A stretch of DNA of 34,867 nt from an uncultured Actinomycetes bacterium (GTDB lineage Bacteria > Actinomycetota > Rubrobacteria > Rubrobacterales > Rubrobacteraceae). The stretch covers positions 1-34,867 of the forward strand of contig CALMWA010000092.1 in assembly GCA_937873125.1 (NCBI GenBank). The letters run 5' to 3'. The position numbers were made by a program, and so were the translations under genes. The notes under the pieces were generated by a model that ran no database searches, was not told the DNA's origin, and worked only from the letters and a program-made list of their open reading frames with translations. The first letter of the stretch is position 1; each line of letters starts with the position of its first letter. Below are positions 31,417 through 34,867 of the stretch, one piece after another.

Positions 31417-31910
31417 GACCAGCAGAACTCCGCGTAGGCGCAGCGTTTGCAGAACGGTATCTTCACGGCTGGCGGTGGGGCCGGCTCGTGCAACAGCGCC
31501 TCTATCTTCGCCATCGTCTCCTCCACCTCCGCAGCCAATTCCAGCGTAAGCTCCACTGCTTCGCGCTTGCGCTCCTTGGGGATCAGGATCTCCCCCGAAG
31601 CCTTCACCCCTTCCTCGCGCAGCCGCCACAGATAGTACCCGAGCTGGAGGCGCGTGGCCGGCAGGAAACGCGAAGACTTCTTCACTTCGGAGACGACCAG
31701 GCGATCACCTTCGCGCCGGACCTGATCCAGGCGCATCCCCGGCAGCGAAAGCTCCTTCGTCGCCCTCCCGTAATGCGCCTCCTGATTCAGCCGTCCCTGC
31801 GCCAGCAACTCGAACTCCCTCTCCGGCTCCACCTCGTGCGCCATCAGCCACGCCTCACGCGGACAGATGGCGTAGTACCAGACGAGCGTGCCGGTAATCT
31901 GGGTGCTCAT
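31413..31910 (-). CDS. cas4: CRISPR-associated exonuclease Cas4
   Basis: A 165 aa RecB-like nuclease with Fe-S cluster. An N-terminal Cys (AICPREAW) and three C-terminal Cys (FCKRCAYAEFC) give the four cluster ligands; the nuclease motif is VSEVKKSSRF, with the QLGYYLWRL helix after it. Cas4 trims prespacers and helps select PAM. ATG overlaps the cas3 stop (ATGA) and the 3' end overlaps cas1 by 4 bp, so expression is coupled. Confidence 0.95.
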   Translation of the reverse strand: MSTQITGTLVWYYAICPREAWLMAHEVEPEREFELLAQGRLNQEAHYGRATKELSLPGMRLDQVRREGDRLVVSEVKKSSRFLPATRLQLGYYLWRLREEGVKASGEILIPKERKREAVELTLELAAEVEETMAKIEALLHEPAPPPAVKIPFCKRCAYAEFCWS

Positions 31911-34432
31911 AGAATGGCTGCTCCGAGATCATCCCACTTGAACCCGGTCTCCATATCGAAGTACCTCGGCGTTTCCGCGCAAATGTCAGCGTTAGGGATG
32001 TAACGATAATCAGACATAGCACGATGTTCATGTTTCGCTGGCAGGTTCTTCTCGGCGCGACGAGTGTAAGGGGCGATTACGAACGGTCCTATAGCCCGGT
32101 ACGCTTCTCGGAACTCGTGTCTGTTGCCACCATTTTCGTATAAGGATGCGAGATGTTCGATGGCGTGTTCGGCACGATCGTTTACGCCCACGAGGATCGA
32201 GACCTGCTCCTTATATTCGATGTGCTGGTATTTGCCGACCGTTACGCGATCGTCCCGGTGTTCATGGAATCGTAAAGACTTCATGGCTTCCACAAAGTCT
32301 TTGGAGAATTGGTCGCTTGAGCGGTCGGAGACCAGGCTGAAATATTCGGTTATCTTGTCGTACATCTTGGCCTCTTCTACAGTGCCGTAGAGCACTTCGT
32401 GGGTTATTTGAGGCAGGATGTTGCCGTAGACCAGCGTCACCGGAGGACGGCCCTGATCTCTCTCCAGATAGACGATGTACACAGGCCTGGGCATATCGGA
32501 TGCACCCGATCGGTTACCCCGGCCGGCCACCTGGACTATGGAATCGAGAGGCCCCCGATCCCGGACTACGACATCGAAGTCCAGGTCCACGCCCGCTTCG
32601 ATCACCTGAGTCGAAATCACGACGGGGTTGACGCCAAGCTCCATCCATTCGCGTAGCATTTGCACCCGATAAGCCCGCTGCCACGGCGTCAGGTTGGTGG
32701 ACAGATGCACCAGCGGTCGATCTTTGCCACCCTCCTGCGGCACGTCCTCCCGGTACGGGACGAGACCCGGCAAGTCGCGCAATTTTCGGTACAGGCCCAC
32801 CGCGTCGCCGATAGTGTTTACCACCACGAGTAGCGATGAGTCCTCTTCGATCAAGTCCTCACAAAAATCTTGCAGGTCTTCCAGCGTCCTCACGTCCGGC
32901 CTCGGGATGATAGTAGTGCGAGACAGGCCCTCGAAGTGCTTCTCGGGACGGTCCAGGAGTTCACGCGCGCCGGGCAGGATGTGCGGGCGGGTAGCCGTCA
33001 TCTGGAGCACGGTACATCCCAACTGCTCGGTCAGCGTGTTGAGCGTGTACTCCACGAGCCCCCACTGTTCGTAGGGGATGCTCTGCACTTCGTCGAGCAC
33101 CACGATAGCGCCGGCCAGGTTGTGGAGCTTCTTTAGCCTGCGGTTGCGGTTGGTCACGAGGCTCTCGAAAAGTTGGACAAAAGTCGTGACTACAATCTCC
33201 GACTCCCACGACTCCGTCAGAAGCAAGGCCTTATCGTTCGTGACGTCCTGATCTTCACGGAACGCCTGTGGGGCCAGATGGTGGTGCTTGAGCAGGTAGC
33301 TCGAAGGCGAATGCTTGTAGTCAGCGTGCCTCTTTAGAACCTCCTCCACGACCGCAAAGTTCTGATCTATGATGTTCACGAACGGCAGCGCGTAGATGAT
33401 TCTGGGTAGGTAGCCCTTTTCTTTTCGCACTCGCTCGCGCAGTCGCAGGGCGCAACCGAGTGCGGTCAAAGTCTTCCCCGACCCGGTGGGAGCGGTCAGG
33501 CTCAGGATGCCGGGATGAAGCTCTTCCAACGGCAGCCGCTCCACGGCGCTCACGCCTTCCGCGTACACGGTCTGCCGGATCTCGTTGAGCCGTCTTTCCG
33601 TCTTTCCGGGCTTCGGATTGACCTTGAAGCCCGCGATATGCTGGTCCACCAGCGAAGATGGGATGGTCCTTCGCAAGCGCGCCTCTTCAGAAGCGGGTTC
33701 CAGTCCCGCAGTGGCCGATACGTGCTTATCGGCATCTATAAGCGCGGAGAAAAGCAGGAGTTGCCTCCAATACCGCCGGGAAACCGACGATTCATCCGAA
33801 GAGGATCGCATAAGGTCGTCGTACGAACGGCGTAACTCGCCCAGCGCTTCCCACCACCGCTCCAGGTCCAAAAACTCCTTGACCTCGGGTATGCCGAGCG
33901 CGTGCATTTCTTCCAGCACGACCTCTCCGCCGCTTTCGCGTATGTCTTTCAGTTGCTCATGCACGGCTCGCAGTTGGAGTTTGAGCGATTTTTCCACGCG
34001 ATGAAATTTCGGAGCATCGCTCAACTCCCGCTGGAGCGGCAGGATTTCTTTTGGGGTAACCAGGTGTCCGTGGTGGCGGTGGATCGCCAGATAGACTAGA
34101 AGCGCGGCCTCTGGATCCTCTGGGAAGCGGAAGCTAACCACGAAAGCTCCCAGCAACGCCGAGACGAAGGCGTGATGACCGTACTCTTCGACGGGAGGCT
34201 TTTGTTTTTTCGGAGGAAGCTTGTTCTGGAAATACGACGTGTACTTGCCGAAGTCGTGCGTCAGGCCGCAGATCGAAGCGAGCTCCGAAAGGTGCTCGCC
34301 GTCGGGAAGCGCGGGGTTGTCCAGTAGGCTCCGCCGGCCACGCTCCGCGACCGTCTCCAGGTGCAACTTGAGCGGCTCCGCCTCCCTTGATACTTCTCCG
34401 CGTTCGTCTGCTGGACGCGCTAGGAAAGTCAT
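31907..34432 (-). CDS. cas3: CRISPR-associated helicase-nuclease Cas3 (HD fused)
   Basis: An 841 aa effector nuclease. The N-terminal HD domain shows LKLHLE, THDFGKYTSYF, YGHHAF and HRHHGH in order. The SF2 helicase follows: Walker A TAPTGSGKTLTALG, DEVQ box VVLDEVQSIPYEQW, MTATRP, then ISTQVIEAGVDLDFDVVV and QVAGRGNRSG. It unwinds and degrades target DNA after recruitment by the Cascade complex. The ATG overlaps the cas5 stop (ATGA). Length and gene order (cas5-cas3-cas4-cas1-cas2) fit type I-B. Confidence 0.95.
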   Translation of the reverse strand: MTFLARPADERGEVSREAEPLKLHLETVAERGRRSLLDNPALPDGEHLSELASICGLTHDFGKYTSYFQNKLPPKKQKPPVEEYGHHAFVSALLGAFVVSFRFPEDPEAALLVYLAIHRHHGHLVTPKEILPLQRELSDAPKFHRVEKSLKLQLRAVHEQLKDIRESGGEVVLEEMHALGIPEVKEFLDLERWWEALGELRRSYDDLMRSSSDESSVSRRYWRQLLLFSALIDADKHVSATAGLEPASEEARLRRTIPSSLVDQHIAGFKVNPKPGKTERRLNEIRQTVYAEGVSAVERLPLEELHPGILSLTAPTGSGKTLTALGCALRLRERVRKEKGYLPRIIYALPFVNIIDQNFAVVEEVLKRHADYKHSPSSYLLKHHHLAPQAFREDQDVTNDKALLLTESWESEIVVTTFVQLFESLVTNRNRRLKKLHNLAGAIVVLDEVQSIPYEQWGLVEYTLNTLTEQLGCTVLQMTATRPHILPGARELLDRPEKHFEGLSRTTIIPRPDVRTLEDLQDFCEDLIEEDSSLLVVVNTIGDAVGLYRKLRDLPGLVPYREDVPQEGGKDRPLVHLSTNLTPWQRAYRVQMLREWMELGVNPVVISTQVIEAGVDLDFDVVVRDRGPLDSIVQVAGRGNRSGASDMPRPVYIVYLERDQGRPPVTLVYGNILPQITHEVLYGTVEEAKMYDKITEYFSLVSDRSSDQFSKDFVEAMKSLRFHEHRDDRVTVGKYQHIEYKEQVSILVGVNDRAEHAIEHLASLYENGGNRHEFREAYRAIGPFVIAPYTRRAEKNLPAKHEHRAMSDYRYIPNADICAETPRYFDMETGFKWDDLGAAIL

Positions 34433-34867
34433 CCGAGGAACACCCCGAACTCTAACAGCTCATGTCCACTTGATTCGTAAGCCGCTTCGAAGACCGGGCG
34501 TCCGATCCTCGCGGTAATAGGGTTGCAGTTTCGCTCGTAGAGCACGTCGCCGATAGATAGCAGCTTCCTGTCCGCCCCAAGCGCGAAGGCGGTTCTCTCC
34601 TTTACGATTTGTGCTCCCTCTGCGAGGCGCGGCGAGCCTGCAAGGGCCTCGCTCGGCACAACGGTGGAGACTGGCACCTCGTCATACTTCACCAACAAAT
34701 GCCATTCTCGAAGCGTGGATACGTGCTCGACATCGCCAAGACATTCACTCATGCCCAAGTACGGTGGGTATACGTGCGATCCGTAGCGCAGCGTATCGCT
34801 CAGGCGTTCGGCGAACGCTTGGTCCCGGTGGTGAACGAAGATCCTGTACCGTAGCCTCGATTCGCCC
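34429..34867 (-). CDS. cas5: Cas5 (C-terminal part, cut by the window edge)
   Basis: The track ORF starts at an internal TTG; the frame stays open to the window end, giving about 145 residues. Upstream of the TTG it reads RYGSHVYPPYL and continues GMSECLGDVEHV, a segment characteristic of Cas5 proteins (YxPYLGxSE). Cas5 binds the 5' handle of the crRNA in the Cascade complex. The C-terminal VLYERNCNPITARIG also fits Cas5. Its stop overlaps the cas3 start. Upstream cas genes (cas7, cas8b, cas6) are probably beyond the edge. Confidence 0.85.
   Translation of the reverse strand, partial: GESRLRYRIFVHHRDQAFAERLSDTLRYGSHVYPPYLGMSECLGDVEHVSTLREWHLLVKYDEVPVSTVVPSEALAGSPRLAEGAQIVKERTAFALGADRKLLSIGDVLYERNCNPITARIGRPVFEAAYESSGHELLEFGVFLG

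Noticed and set aside
32961-33209. Small ORFs within cas3 on either strand
   Set aside because: Shadows in a gene with continuous, motif-rich translation in the main frame.
30114-34867. CRISPR type I-C
   Set aside because: In I-C, cas3 precedes cas5 and the repeat is different; the order cas5-cas3-cas4-cas1-cas2 with GGATTTGAAAC ending fits I-B.

Overview
The window looks like chromosome of a high-GC actinobacterium. Rubrobacter or a close relative is my best guess, from the frequent GTG/TTG starts, purine-rich ribosome binding sites, an LPxTG-type surface protein and the general style of the proteins. This is inference; no rRNA or other taxonomic marker is present.

Layout. (1) 1-4.8 kb: housekeeping and small genes, namely malQ, a SnoaL-like protein, a cyclophilin, a YgiN-like monooxygenase, a metallo-beta-lactamase-fold protein with a degraded metal motif, a small unknown gene and an LPDTG surface protein. 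A gene remnant at 3.85 kb matches the 3' end of the DUF6498-like gene at 27.5 kb. (2) 4.8-5.46 kb: 660 bp in which I see no gene. (3) 5.46-8.6 kb: acyl-CoA genes, namely an enoyl-CoA hydratase, divergently a 3-hydroxyacyl-CoA dehydrogenase, and two hotdog thioesterases. (4) 9.0-16.05 kb, + strand: aromatic-acid MFS transporter, aldehyde dehydrogenase, benzoate-CoA-ligase-like enzyme, GMC oxidoreductase and amidohydrolase. (5) 16.05-22.36 kb, + strand: a tightly packed Paa-type CoA-ester epoxidase operon (paaA, MIP18-type half of PaaD, two consecutive PaaB-like genes, paaC, a separate zinc-ribbon gene matching the C-terminal half of PaaD), followed by an enoyl-CoA hydratase, a gamma-carbonic-anhydrase-like protein, a second aldehyde dehydrogenase and another hydratase. 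(6) 22.4-27.3 kb: TetR regulator with a palindromic operator at its own promoter, BenE-type benzoate transporter, MBL hydrolase and an adenine-deaminase-like amidohydrolase. (7) 27.4-29.2 kb, - strand: DUF6498-like membrane protein and M42 peptidase. (8) 29.3 kb to the end, - strand: a type I-B CRISPR locus with partial cas5, cas3, cas4, cas1, cas2, a leader with a recognisable promoter, and 10 repeats.

How the genes may work together. Regions 3-6 read as an aromatic-acid catabolic island. Two different benzoate-type transporters import the acid; the GMC enzyme and aldehyde dehydrogenase could feed alcohols and aldehydes into the acid pool; the ligase makes the aryl-CoA; the Paa-like di-iron complex would epoxidise it; hydratases, the second aldehyde dehydrogenase, the hydroxyacyl-CoA dehydrogenase and thioesterases would process ring-opened CoA esters. 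What is unusual is the pairing of a benzoate-CoA-ligase-like enzyme with a Paa-type rather than Box-type oxygenase, the split PaaD, the doubled PaaB and the absence of a PaaE reductase here. This combination is my main candidate for a previously undescribed system.
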